Assembly: GCA_905212635.1 (NCBI GenBank)
Contig: CAJMFH010000001.1
Coordinates: 1-64,000, forward strand
DNA length: 64,000 nucleotides
Direction of reading: 5' to 3'
Origin: an uncultured Lachnoclostridium sp.
Lineage (GTDB): Bacteria; Bacillota; Clostridia; Lachnospirales; Lachnospiraceae
Made by a program: the position numbers and the translations under genes. This document shows, piece after piece, positions 9,756 to 18,029 of the stretch (position 1 is its first letter; each line of letters begins with the position of its first letter). Under the pieces are notes generated by a model, which ran no database searches, was not told the origin of the DNA, and saw only the letters and a program-made list of their open reading frames with translations.

Positions 9756-12170
9756 ATGAAAATGGCAAACATGAATGATTGTCCAGAAAAGCTGCCATTG
9801 ACTGATGAGTATTTGGAAAAAATGAATGCTTATTGGCGTGCAGCAAACTATTTAGCAGCAGCTCAGCTTTACATGCTTGACAACCCTCTTTTACGTGAGC
9901 CTCTCACAAGAGATCAGGTAAAGAAAAAAATCGTAGGTCACTGGGGTACAGTTCCAGGACAGAACTTTGTTTATACGCATTTAAACAGAGCTATCAAAAA
10001 ATATGATTTGGATATGGTATTGATTTCCGGTCCTGGTCACGGTGGAAACTTCTTCGTAGCAAACTCCTACTTGGAAGGACACTACAGTGAGATTTATCCA
10101 AACGTAAGTGAAGATATTGAAGGTATGAAGAGACTCTGCAAACAGTTCTCTTTCCCAGGCGGTATTTCCAGCCACGTAGCACCTGAAACACCTGGTTCCA
10201 TCAACGAAGGTGGTGAGCTTGGTTACTCCATCGCTCATGCATTCGGTTCTGTATTTGATAACCCGGGTCTGATCACAGCTACTATCGTAGGTGATGGTGA
10301 AGCTGAGACAGGTCCACTTGCTACAGCTTGGCATTGTAATAAATTCTTGAATCCTGTTACTGACGGTGCGGTTCTTCCAATCCTTCACTTGAACGGATAC
10401 AAGATCAGCAACCCTACTGTATTCGCACGTATTTCTCATGAAGAAGTAGAAGACTTCTTTAAGGGATGCGGATGGGAACCAATCTTTGTAGAAGACAACA
10501 AAGATGATGCAAATTATATCATGAACATGCACCGTAAGATGGCAGCTGCTCTTGATAAAGCAATCGAGAAGATCAAAGATATCCAGAAAGATGCTCGTGA
10601 AAATGGTAATACAGAGCGCCCAATCTGGCCTATGATCGTTCTTCGTACTCCTAAGGGATGGACAGGTCCTAAATTTGATGACGACGGAAATAAGATCGAA
10701 GATTCTTTCCGTGCTCACCAGGTACCTATCACAATGGAGAAACCAGAACATTTGGAACAGTTGAAAGAATGGTTGCTCAGCTACAAACCGGAAGAGCTGT
10801 TCGATGAGAATGCTCAGTTGATCCCAGAATTGAAAGCACTTGCACCAGTTGGCGATGCACGTATCAGTGCAAACCCACATGCAAACGGTGGTCTTTTGCT
10901 GAGAGATCTTCGTCTCCCAGACTTCCGTGAGTATGGTGTAGATGTACCAAAACCGGGTTCTGTTGAAAAACAGGATATGATCGAACTTGGTGCATTTGTA
11001 CGTGATATCTTCAAATTGAACGAAGAGACAAAGAACTTCCGTATTTTCGGACCGGATGAGACTATGTCTAACCGTCTGTATCATGCATTTGAAGCTACAA
11101 ACCGTGACTTCATGGCTGAAAAATACGATGATGATGATAAACTTGCAAACGATGGACGTATCATGGACTCTTACCTGAGCGAGCATATGTGCGAAGGATG
11201 GTTAGAGGGATATCTTTTGACAGGTCGTCATGGATTCTTCGCTTCTTACGAAGCATTTATCCGTGTAGTAGACTCTATGGCTGCTCAGCATGCAAAATGG
11301 TTGAAAGTTACATCCGAACTTCCATGGAGACAGAAGATCGCTTCCTTGAACCTTCTTCTTACATCCAACGTATGGCAGCAGGACCACAACGGATTTACAC
11401 ATCAGGATCCTGGATTCCTCGATCACATCGCTAACAAAAAAGCAGATGTTGTTCGTATGTATCTGCCACCAGACGCTAACTGTCTGCTTTCCTGCTTCGA
11501 TCACTGTATCAGAAGTAAGAACTATGTAAACGTAATCGTAGCATCCAAGCACCCAAGTCACCAGTGGTTGACTATGGAGCAGGCTGTAAAACATTGTTCT
11601 CAGGGTATCGGTATCTGGGAATGGGCAAGTAACGATCAGGGCGAAGAGCCGGATGTAGTACTTGCATGCTGCGGTGATACACCTACAAAAGAGGCTTTGG
11701 CTGCTGTTACAATCCTTCGTGACAACATTCCTGACCTCAAGATCCGTTTCGTAAACGTAGTTGACCTTATGAAGCTGGAATCCAACTCAAAACATCCTCA
11801 CGGATTGACAGATGCAGAATATGATGCTATCTTCACAAAAGATAAACCAATCATCTTCGCATTCCACGGATACCCAACTTTGATTCATGAGTTGACATAC
11901 TATAGAACAAACCGTAATCTTCATGTATTTGGATATCAGGAAGAGGGTACGATCACAACTCCATTCGATATGAGAGTTCAGAACAAGATCGACCGTTTCA
12001 ACTTGACAAAATCTGTCATCGAGAACCTTCCACAGCTTGGAAACAAAGGTTCTTTCCTGATCCAGAAGATGAACGATATGCTCGTAGCTCACAAACAGTA
12101 CATCCACGAAGAAGGTATCGATCTTCCGGAAGTACGTGACTGGGTATGGCATACACCAGAAGATAAATAA
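9756..12170 (+). CDS. xfp: xylulose-5-phosphate/fructose-6-phosphate phosphoketolase
   Basis: 804-aa thiamine-diphosphate enzyme that cleaves xylulose 5-P (and often fructose 6-P) with phosphate to acetyl-P, the key step of heterofermentative and bifid-type sugar breakdown. Diagnostic stretches are GHWGTVPGQNFVYTHLNRAI, SGPGHGG, FPGGISSHVAPETPGSINEG and the TPP motif GDGEAETGPLATAWH. The ATG at 9756 follows GGAAGGA by 5 bases; the open frame upstream is the leader. Codon use is strongly biased (CGT, AAC, CTT, TTC) compared with neighbours, as in highly expressed genes. It has its own promoter and terminator. Confidence 0.97.
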   Translation: MKMANMNDCPEKLPLTDEYLEKMNAYWRAANYLAAAQLYMLDNPLLREPLTRDQVKKKIVGHWGTVPGQNFVYTHLNRAIKKYDLDMVLISGPGHGGNFFVANSYLEGHYSEIYPNVSEDIEGMKRLCKQFSFPGGISSHVAPETPGSINEGGELGYSIAHAFGSVFDNPGLITATIVGDGEAETGPLATAWHCNKFLNPVTDGAVLPILHLNGYKISNPTVFARISHEEVEDFFKGCGWEPIFVEDNKDDANYIMNMHRKMAAALDKAIEKIKDIQKDARENGNTERPIWPMIVLRTPKGWTGPKFDDDGNKIEDSFRAHQVPITMEKPEHLEQLKEWLLSYKPEELFDENAQLIPELKALAPVGDARISANPHANGGLLLRDLRLPDFREYGVDVPKPGSVEKQDMIELGAFVRDIFKLNEETKNFRIFGPDETMSNRLYHAFEATNRDFMAEKYDDDDKLANDGRIMDSYLSEHMCEGWLEGYLLTGRHGFFASYEAFIRVVDSMAAQHAKWLKVTSELPWRQKIASLNLLLTSNVWQQDHNGFTHQDPGFLDHIANKKADVVRMYLPPDANCLLSCFDHCIRSKNYVNVIVASKHPSHQWLTMEQAVKHCSQGIGIWEWASNDQGEEPDVVLACCGDTPTKEALAAVTILRDNIPDLKIRFVNVVDLMKLESNSKHPHGLTDAEYDAIFTKDKPIIFAFHGYPTLIHELTYYRTNRNLHVFGYQEEGTITTPFDMRVQNKIDRFNLTKSVIENLPQLGNKGSFLIQKMNDMLVAHKQYIHEEGIDLPEVRDWVWHTPEDK

Positions 12171-12194
12171 TCCAAAAATTATTTTGAAATTCAG

Positions 12195-12226
12195 ATCCCC
12201 ACAGGCAGTTGTCTGTGGGGATTTTA
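12195..12226 (+). terminator. intrinsic terminator after xfp
   Basis: Ten-bp perfect stem ATCCCCACAG (12195-12204) / CTGTGGGGAT (12213-12222), eight-base loop, then TTTT. Confidence 0.9.
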
Positions 12227-12254
12227 GATTCATAAAAAATTCACAATTAATATA

Positions 12255-12283
12255 TTGTATATTTTGATAGAATAGTATATATT
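12255..12283 (+). promoter_or_regulatory. promoter of the TenpI-like antitoxin RNA
   Basis: In a very AT-rich stretch, TTGTAT (12255-12260), 17-bp spacer, TATATT (12278-12283), about 40 bases before the first antitoxin repeat. Other -10-like hexamers lie within ten bases, so the exact start is uncertain. Confidence 0.5.
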
Positions 12284-12323
12284 ATAAGTAAGAAAACAAA
12301 ATGTTTTCTTCATCACATTATGA

Positions 12324-12425
12324 GTCTTGTGACGGTTCTGACAAGACATTAAACAAAAAGTGACCGAGTGATGAGAGGTGTGACGGTTCTGACACCTCGG
12401 TAAACAAAAAGTGACCGAGTGATGA
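12324..12425 (+). ncRNA. tenpI: type III antitoxin RNA repeats (TenpI-like)
   Basis: Two tandem 51-nt repeats. Each has a seven-bp stem closed on the same ten-base loop GACGGTTCTG: GTCTTGT/ACAAGAC in repeat 1 (12324-12347) and GAGGTGT/ACACCTC in repeat 2 (12375-12398). The stems differ in sequence but keep pairing, which is covariation. The loop bases CGGTT can pair with GACCG downstream (12362-12366 and 12413-12417), forming an H-type pseudoknot as in known type III antitoxins. The spacer AAACAAAAAGT is identical in both. A terminator and the toxin gene follow. Family assignment rests on the toxin. Confidence 0.85.
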
Positions 12426-12434
12426 AATCTTCGA

Positions 12435-12460
12435 GGGAGAGTAGCAGCTCTCCCTTTTAA
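12435..12460 (+). terminator. terminator between antitoxin RNA and TenpN toxin
   Basis: GGGAGAG (12435-12441), six-base loop, CTCTCCC (12448-12454), TTTT. In type III systems a leaky terminator at this position sets the excess of antitoxin RNA over toxin mRNA. Confidence 0.88.
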
Positions 12461-12479
12461 TAAACTAAGGAGGGAGTTC

Positions 12480-12977
12480 GTGCATAGTTCAAATGCAGAT
12501 CCATTTGATTATCAAATATTAAATTTGACATCTAAATTTTATAACACTTATCCGGATCCACCTTATTCAGAAATTATTCGTAAAAATACCCGACCATACA
12601 ATTGCTTACTAATACAATCTCATTATGATTATTTTATTGCCATTCCGTATAGAAGTAACATTAATCATAAATATAGTTATCGCTTTAAATATAGCAGACG
12701 TTCTCATAGAACTCATTCTGGGTTGGACTATACAAAACTGGTTATAATAAAAAATTTGGATTATGTTGCAAGTTTGAATGCTGTTGTTGATGCGGATGAG
12801 TACAAGGAAACAAGAGATAAGATTGATTATATTAAAAAGGATGTTCTGACATATATAACGGATTACATAGAGTATATACAGGGAAGATCAAATAAATATG
12901 ATGAAAAATCATTTCAGAGAGCATATGGATTTTCTACATTAAAATATTTTCATCGTGAATTAGGGATCGCCGATTAA
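12480..12977 (+). CDS. tenpN: type III toxin-antitoxin system toxin, TenpN family
   Basis: 165-aa predicted endoribonuclease toxin of the ToxN/TenpN superfamily, which is inhibited by binding its pseudoknotted repeat RNA. Recognisable features are RPYNCLLIQSHYDYFIAIPYRS (about residues 38-59), the basic patch around YRFKYSRRSHRTHSGLDYTK (about 67-86), the VVDADEY motif near 101 and a STLKYFH C-terminus, all in the order I recall for TenpN. The start is GTG, six bases after a strong AAGGAGGG. Low GC and codon use differ sharply from the adjacent xfp and rplU genes, consistent with acquisition. Length is normal for the family. Confidence 0.85.
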   Translation: MHSSNADPFDYQILNLTSKFYNTYPDPPYSEIIRKNTRPYNCLLIQSHYDYFIAIPYRSNINHKYSYRFKYSRRSHRTHSGLDYTKLVIIKNLDYVASLNAVVDADEYKETRDKIDYIKKDVLTYITDYIEYIQGRSNKYDEKSFQRAYGFSTLKYFHRELGIAD

Positions 12978-13005
12978 AAAACAAGATTTAATTTAGTAAA
13001 ACCCC

Positions 13006-13034
13006 TTGACAATACCAAAACAAAATGGTATATT
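13006..13034 (+). promoter_or_regulatory. promoter of the rplU-prp-rpmA operon
   Basis: Consensus TTGACA (13006-13011), 17-bp spacer, TATATT (13029-13034). Confidence 0.85.
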
Positions 13035-13043
13035 ATAGAAGTA

Positions 13044-13127
13044 TGCCGCACAACGAGGTTATAGTTCTGCCCATTTTTACATAAGGCAGGCACCGTAGTT
13101 GGCGAGTAAATTTATAGGAGGTGCTAT
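13044..13127 (+). promoter_or_regulatory. ribosomal protein L21 leader
   Basis: The roughly 80-nt 5' UTR of rplU carries short complementary stretches (CTGCCC / GGCAGG around 13067-13092, and a terminal part ending at AGGAGGTGCTAT) and sits where Firmicutes carry the L21 leader, thought to allow feedback by L21. Assignment is by position and general layout; a covariance-model search was not possible. Confidence 0.6.
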
Positions 13128-13436
13128 ATGTACGCAATTATAGCAACCGGTGGTAAACAGTATAAAGTAGAAGAAGGCGACGTGATCAAAGTTGAGAAAC
13201 TTGGCGTGGAAGCCGGACAGACTGTTACTTTTGACCAGGTATTAGTAGTAAGTGACAAGGAGACGAAAGTAGGTACTCCTACCGTAGACGGTGCTTCTGT
13301 TTCTGCAACAGTAGTAGCTGAGGGCAAAGGTAAAAAGGTTATTGTTTACAGATATAAAAGAAAAACCGGATACCACAAAAAGAATGGTCATAGACAGCCA
13401 TTTACTCAGGTAAAGATTGACAAAATCAATGCATAA
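13128..13436 (+). CDS. rplU: 50S ribosomal protein L21
   Basis: 102 aa, full length. It starts MYAIIATGGKQYKV and contains the conserved KVIVYRYKRKTGYHKKNGHRQ 23S rRNA-binding signature near residues 69-89, both typical of L21. First gene of the rplU-prp-rpmA group, preceded by TAGGAGGTG. Confidence 0.98.
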   Translation: MYAIIATGGKQYKVEEGDVIKVEKLGVEAGQTVTFDQVLVVSDKETKVGTPTVDGASVSATVVAEGKGKKVIVYRYKRKTGYHKKNGHRQPFTQVKIDKINA

Positions 13437-13473
13437 GCTAGGAGTAGACACTTTTTAAAAAGAAGGTGAGTCT

Positions 13474-13791
13474 ATGATAGAAGTTCGAGTAAAAAAGTCT
13501 GATAGTGGTGACATTATTGGATTTCATATGTCCGGTCATGCAGGGTATGCAGAATATGGTTCAGACATTGTCTGTGCAGGTGTTTCGACACTTGCCATAA
13601 ATTGCATTAATTCCATTGAGGAATTTACTGACACCAAGTTTGATCTGGTGCAGAATGACAACGATGGATTGCTTGATTTTACCTGCAAGGAACCGCTGGA
13701 CAGTGGTGCCGTGTTACTTCTGAAGTCCTTATTTAAAGGAATTCAGGGGATACAGGAGTCGTATGGAAAACAATATGTTACATTTCATTAA
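13474..13791 (+). CDS. prp: ribosomal-processing cysteine protease Prp
   Basis: 105-aa protease that removes the N-terminal extension of L27 in Firmicutes and relatives. Catalytic His22 (GHAGYA) and Cys34 (DIVCAG) are both present. It lies between rplU and rpmA as usual, 22 bases before its substrate gene, and the substrate carries the expected cleavage site. Confidence 0.95.
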   Translation: MIEVRVKKSDSGDIIGFHMSGHAGYAEYGSDIVCAGVSTLAINCINSIEEFTDTKFDLVQNDNDGLLDFTCKEPLDSGAVLLLKSLFKGIQGIQESYGKQYVTFH

Positions 13792-13813
13792 TTTTTGTTA
13801 GGAGGGAAATGTC

Positions 13814-14101
13814 ATGATGAAAATGAACCTTCAGTTGTTCGCTCATAAAAAAGGAATGGGTTCTACAAAGAACGGCCGTGACTCTGAGTCCAAGAGACTT
13901 GGTGCAAAAAGAGCAGATGGACAGTTCGTTTTAGCTGGTAATATTCTTTACAGACAGCGTGGTACTAAGATTCATCCGGGTACAAACGTTGGAATCGGTG
14001 GAGATGATACACTTTACGCTTTGGTTGATGGTGTGCTTCGTTTCGAGAGAAAAGGAAGAGACAAAAAACAGGCTAGTGTATATCCAGTAGATGCTGAATA
14101 A
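13814..14101 (+). CDS. rpmA: 50S ribosomal protein L27 (precursor)
   Basis: 95 aa. The N-terminal extension MMKMNLQLF is followed by AHKKG, so Prp is expected to cut after Phe9 to expose the mature L27 N-terminus near the peptidyl-transferase centre. Conserved GTKIHPGTNVGIGGDDTLYAL is present near residues 54-74. AGGAGGG lies 7 bases upstream of the ATG. Confidence 0.98.
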   Translation: MMKMNLQLFAHKKGMGSTKNGRDSESKRLGAKRADGQFVLAGNILYRQRGTKIHPGTNVGIGGDDTLYALVDGVLRFERKGRDKKQASVYPVDAE

Positions 14102-14114
14102 TTTTGACAATTTC

Positions 14115-14150
14115 GGGGCTGTCATGTCATGAGATGTGGCAGCCCCTTTT
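14115..14150 (+). terminator. intrinsic terminator after rpmA
   Basis: Stem GGGGCTG (14115-14121) / CAGCCCC (14140-14146) with an 18-base loop able to form extra pairs, then TTTT. It separates the ribosomal protein genes from obgE and may be partly read through, because no obvious promoter follows. Confidence 0.8.
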
Positions 14151-14183
14151 ACCTTTTATACTCAATTTGAAAGGGAGATACGT

Positions 14184-15476
14184 ATGTTTGCAGATCAGGC
14201 AAAAATTTATATTCGTTCCGGAAAAGGCGGCGACGGCCATGTCAGTTTCCGAAGAGAATTGTATGTACCAAATGGCGGACCGGATGGCGGCGATGGCGGC
14301 CGCGGGGGCGACCTTATATTTGAAGTGGATCCGGGAATCAATACCTTAAATGAATTTCGTCATATTCGTAAATATTGTGCCGAGGACGGTGAACCGGGTG
14401 GTAAGAGACGATGCCACGGAAAAGACGGTGCGGACCTCGTAGTAAAAGTTCCGGCGGGAACCATTGTAAAAGAAGCAAGTTCAGGACAAGTCATCACCGA
14501 TATGTCCTATGATAATACAAGAGAAGTGATCTTAAAAGGAGGCCGTGGCGGCAAAGGAAACCAGCATTATGCAACGCCGACGATGCAGGTGCCAAAATAT
14601 GCTCAGCCGGGAAAACCGGCGACGGAACTGGAAGTGATTTTGGAATTAAAGACGATTGCGGATGTCGGATTGGTTGGGTTCCCAAATGTTGGAAAATCCA
14701 CATTTTTGTCCCGTGTAACCAATGCCCAGCCGAAGATTGCCAATTATCACTTTACGACATTAAATCCGAATCTTGGCGTGGTAGACCTGGAAGGAACCGA
14801 TGGATTTGTGATCGCGGATATTCCGGGATTGATCGAAGGGGCTTCCGAGGGAATCGGATTAGGGCATCAGTTTTTGAAACACATTGAGCGTACCCGTGTC
14901 ATGATCCATATGGTAGATGCGGCTTCTACAGAAGGACGTGATCCGATCCAGGATATCAATATCATCAATCAGGAGATCCGCGCTTACAGCGAAGAGATCG
15001 CTGCGCGTCCACAGGTTATCGCAGCCAATAAGATCGACTGCTTTTACGGAGATGAGGAAGAGACGGTTCTGACATTACTCAAAGAGGAATTTGAGCCGAA
15101 AGGAATTAAAGTATTTCCAATTTCTGCCGTAACCGGAAAGGGCGTAAAAGAACTTTTGTATTACGTCAAAGGTATGCTGGATGAGATCAAAGAAGAAAAA
15201 GTTGTCTTTGAGAAAGAATATATGATAGAAGAACCGGATTTCCAGAACGAACCATACAATGTGTATGCGGACGAGAAAGAAGAAGGCGTATATCATATCG
15301 ATGGACCGCGTGTGGAACGTATGTTAGGATATACAAACCTAGATTCAGAAAAAGGATTTGAATTTTTCCAGAAATTCCTTAAAAATAACGGAATGCTGGA
15401 AGAACTGGAGGCCCTTGGAATCGAAGATGGTGACACCGTAGAGATCTACGGATGGAGTTTTGAATATTACAAATAG
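14184..15476 (+). CDS. obgE: GTPase ObgE/CgtA
   Basis: 430-aa GTPase associated with the 50S subunit, stress response and chromosome cycle. The glycine-rich Obg fold fills about residues 1-158, the G domain starts at GFPNVGKST and has DIPG and NKID motifs, and a C-terminal OCT domain ends the protein. The ATG at 14184 has AAAGGGAG upstream; an in-frame start at 14136 lies in the terminator and is rejected. It heads obgE-yhbY-nadD/yqeK-rsfS. Confidence 0.97.
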   Translation: MFADQAKIYIRSGKGGDGHVSFRRELYVPNGGPDGGDGGRGGDLIFEVDPGINTLNEFRHIRKYCAEDGEPGGKRRCHGKDGADLVVKVPAGTIVKEASSGQVITDMSYDNTREVILKGGRGGKGNQHYATPTMQVPKYAQPGKPATELEVILELKTIADVGLVGFPNVGKSTFLSRVTNAQPKIANYHFTTLNPNLGVVDLEGTDGFVIADIPGLIEGASEGIGLGHQFLKHIERTRVMIHMVDAASTEGRDPIQDINIINQEIRAYSEEIAARPQVIAANKIDCFYGDEEETVLTLLKEEFEPKGIKVFPISAVTGKGVKELLYYVKGMLDEIKEEKVVFEKEYMIEEPDFQNEPYNVYADEKEEGVYHIDGPRVERMLGYTNLDSEKGFEFFQKFLKNNGMLEELEALGIEDGDTVEIYGWSFEYYK

Positions 15477-15491
15477 AAATGAGGAAATACG

Positions 15492-15797
15492 ATGACAAGC
15501 AAGCAGAGAGCTTATTTGAAAAGTCTGGCAATGAAAATTACACCGATCTTACAGATTGGAAAATCTTCGGTAACGCCGGAATTGATATCCGCAGTCGATG
15601 AGGCATTGGAAGCAAGAGAATTGATCAAAATGCACATCTTAAAAAACAATTTTGATGATCCGAAAGAGATCGCACAGGTAATTGCGGAACGTACCCGCTC
15701 AGAAGTGGTACAGGTGATCGGAAAGAAGGTTGTGCTTTACCGTGAATCCAAAGACAATAAAAAGATTGAACTTCCAAAACCATCAAAGAAAGCGTGA
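15492..15797 (+). CDS. yhbY: CRM-domain RNA-binding protein YhbY
   Basis: 101 aa, a single CRM domain that binds pre-50S particles. It shows the GKSSVTPELI (GxxG-like loop) and LIKMHIL segments, with a lysine-rich tail. It sits between obgE and nadD as in many Firmicutes, consistent with ribosome assembly. Confidence 0.92.
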   Translation: MTSKQRAYLKSLAMKITPILQIGKSSVTPELISAVDEALEARELIKMHILKNNFDDPKEIAQVIAERTRSEVVQVIGKKVVLYRESKDNKKIELPKPSKKA

Positions 15798-15800
15798 TAA

Positions 15801-17009
15801 ATGATGAAGATTGGTATTATGGGAGGGACATTTAATCCCATTCATAATGTGCATTTGCTGATGGCAGAGGAAGCTGCAAGGCAGTTTGAACTGGATGAAG
15901 TCTGGTTTATGCCATCGAAAAATCCACCGCATAAAAAGGGGACGGATATTGTTTCAGCCGAACACCGAAGCCGTATGATCTGTCATGCAATTGACGGAAA
16001 TCCGAAGTTTGTATTTTCAGATCTGGAGCTTCACCGCGAGGGAACCACGTATACAAGTGATACGCTGGAAATTATCGAAAAAGAAAATCCGAATTGCGAG
16101 ATCTATTTTATTTTGGGCGGTGATTCCCTGCGCGAGATCGAAACGTGGCATAAACCGGCGTTTGTGATGAAACATTGCCATATTCTGGCAGCTGACAGGG
16201 AAGATGAAACGGGAAAACAACTGAAAGAAAAAGCGGAAGAGTTAAGGAAATCGTATAAGGCAAAGATTTCCTTTATCAAGATGCCGCTGATCGATATTTC
16301 TTCCAGTGAACTGCGTGCGCAGCTGCAAAAAGGAAAGTCTGTCGATTATCGAATTCCGGATGCGGTAATGAAATATATCCGTTTCCATAATTTGTATGGC
16401 TATGAAAAACCGCTTTTTAAGAAAAAAGTTACAACACCAAAGATTTTAAGTTATTTAAAAGCCACCCTGCGCCCCAAACGGTTTCGCCATACATTAGGTG
16501 TGGCATACACCGCGGCAAATCTTGCTGCTGTTCATAATGCAGATGAGGAAAAAGCATTTCTTGCCGGGCTTTTACATGATTGTGCGAAATTTTATGAAAA
16601 AGAAGAGCAGATTATGCTTTGTGAAGAAGCCGGGATTTCTTTGACGGAGATGGAACGGCTCAATCCCGCTCTCATTCATGGAAAATTAGGGGCTTTTTAT
16701 GCGAAAACAAAGTATCAGGTAGAGGATGAAGAAATTTTATCCGCGATCCGTTATCATACGACAGGGCACCCCAATATGACAGTATTGGAAAAGATTATTT
16801 ATCTTGCCGATTATATTGAACCCGGGCGTGCGATGGACTGCAAACCACATTCGCTTCAGGAAGTCCGGACTGCCTGTTTCCAAAATCTGGATAATGGAAT
16901 GCGCTTTGCATTGGAAAACGGAATTTCTTATCTTCGGGAACAAAATCAGCCCATTGATACGATTTCACTGGAAACGTATGAATGGTATCAGAAAGGAATA
17001 ACACTATGA
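15801..17009 (+). CDS. nadD: NadD-YqeK fusion: nicotinate-nucleotide adenylyltransferase and HD-domain Ap4A hydrolase
   Basis: 402 aa. Residues 1-200 are NadD, which makes deamido-NAD in NAD synthesis: MGGTFNPIHNVHL at the N-terminus and the ISSSELR motif near 170. Residues about 212-402 are a YqeK-type HD hydrolase (first His in FRHTLGV, HD in LLHDCAK, later HGKLGA and RYHTTGHP), a family that hydrolyses diadenosine tetraphosphate. B. subtilis has these as two adjacent genes; here no stop separates them. The NadD nucleotide motif reads HNVH rather than HxGH. The stop overlaps the rsfS start (ATGA). Confidence 0.92.
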   Translation: MMKIGIMGGTFNPIHNVHLLMAEEAARQFELDEVWFMPSKNPPHKKGTDIVSAEHRSRMICHAIDGNPKFVFSDLELHREGTTYTSDTLEIIEKENPNCEIYFILGGDSLREIETWHKPAFVMKHCHILAADREDETGKQLKEKAEELRKSYKAKISFIKMPLIDISSSELRAQLQKGKSVDYRIPDAVMKYIRFHNLYGYEKPLFKKKVTTPKILSYLKATLRPKRFRHTLGVAYTAANLAAVHNADEEKAFLAGLLHDCAKFYEKEEQIMLCEEAGISLTEMERLNPALIHGKLGAFYAKTKYQVEDEEILSAIRYHTTGHPNMTVLEKIIYLADYIEPGRAMDCKPHSLQEVRTACFQNLDNGMRFALENGISYLREQNQPIDTISLETYEWYQKGITL

Positions 17010-17353
17010 CATCAAAAGAAATGGCACGTATTGCGTATGATGCGTTGGATGAAAAATTAGGAGAAGACATTCGGATCATACAGATTGACGAAATTTCCGT
17101 GATCGCGGATTATCTGATCATTGCCAACGGAAAAAACAGCAATCAGATTGCTGCTTTATCCGACAATGTAGAGATGCGTATGCACCAGAATGGCATTCAT
17201 AATGAACGGATCGAAGGAAATAAAAATTCCACTTGGATCCTGATGGACTATAAAGATGTTATCGTCCATGTGTTTTCGCCGGAAGACCGCTTGTTTTATG
17301 ACCTTGAGCGCATCTGGCGTGACGGCAGAAAGATCGACCGGGATCAGTTATAA
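17006..17353 (+). CDS. rsfS: ribosome silencing factor RsfS
   Basis: 115 aa. RsfS binds L14 and blocks subunit joining in starvation. Conserved motifs ISVIADYLIIANGKN, GNKNSTWILMDYKDVIVHVF and ERIWRDG are present. The ATG at 17006 overlaps the nadD-yqeK stop, so this start is preferred over 16982. The 3' end overlaps the convergent ktrA gene by ten bases. Confidence 0.95.
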   Translation: MTSKEMARIAYDALDEKLGEDIRIIQIDEISVIADYLIIANGKNSNQIAALSDNVEMRMHQNGIHNERIEGNKNSTWILMDYKDVIVHVFSPEDRLFYDLERIWRDGRKIDRDQL

Positions 17354-18018
17354 GAATTCGGAGCCACCGTTGTCTGCGAAGATAATTGAAAGACATCGGT
17401 GGATTTTCCTATGACGACGATATGATCATCGGATCCAAATACATAATTGCCTGCCGGCATCGGGTCAATGACCGTGCCGTTTTTTATTGCAATAATATTG
17501 ACTTTATATTTCTGCCTTACATTAATTTCCAGTATACTTTTCCCTGCCCACGAAGGGATGATCGGAATTTCAAAGATGGAGCAGTCCGATGTTAATTCGA
17601 TATAGTCAAATATATTTGTCGCATTGTAACGTACTGCCAGTTTTTCAGCAATTTCTTTTTCCGGGAAGAAGACTTCATCGGCTCCGATCTTTTTTAAAAA
17701 ATCTGCCTGTCGTTTTCGCTTTGCTTTAGAAATGACACACCGCGCACCCTGTTCTTTTAATATGGAAGTGATTTCCAGTGACGCATAAAAATCTTCACCG
17801 ATCGCGACAAAACAGTAGTCAAAATTGTTGACACCGATGGATTTTAAAACCGCCGGATTGGTACAGTCGCCGGACAGGGCATCCGGGAAAACCGTTGATA
17901 ATTCCTGGATTTTATCTTCGTCGCGGTCAATCACCATAACATCGTTTCCAAGTTCCTGCATACGGGCTGCCAGACATTGTCCCAGCATTCCCATTCCAAT
18001 AATAAGAATTGACTTCAT
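17344..18018 (-). CDS. ktrA: potassium uptake regulator KtrA/TrkA (RCK domains)
   Basis: 224-aa cytosolic gating subunit of a Ktr K+ transporter. The N-terminal Rossmann RCK_N domain begins MKSILIIGMGMLGQ, with the NAD/ATP-binding GXGXXG motif and VIDRDEDKI. A TrkA_C domain fills about residues 140-215. The ATG at 18018 has AAAGGAG upstream; the open frame extends back into ktrB but that start is rejected. It is the second gene after ktrB, 11 bases downstream. Confidence 0.93.
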   Translation of the reverse strand: MKSILIIGMGMLGQCLAARMQELGNDVMVIDRDEDKIQELSTVFPDALSGDCTNPAVLKSIGVNNFDYCFVAIGEDFYASLEITSILKEQGARCVISKAKRKRQADFLKKIGADEVFFPEKEIAEKLAVRYNATNIFDYIELTSDCSIFEIPIIPSWAGKSILEINVRQKYKVNIIAIKNGTVIDPMPAGNYVFGSDDHIVVIGKSTDVFQLSSQTTVAPNSYN

Positions 18019-18029
18019 AATAATCTCCT

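Noticed and set aside
9981..11186. 401-codon open frame antisense to xfp
   Set aside because: Arises from the strong codon bias of xfp; no start signal or protein-like motifs.
12324..12425. Repeats as a tandem-hairpin riboswitch such as guanidine-II (mini-ykkC)
   Set aside because: Loops are ten bases rather than ACGR tetraloops, a pseudoknot is available, a terminator follows, and the downstream gene is a ToxN-like toxin and not a transporter.
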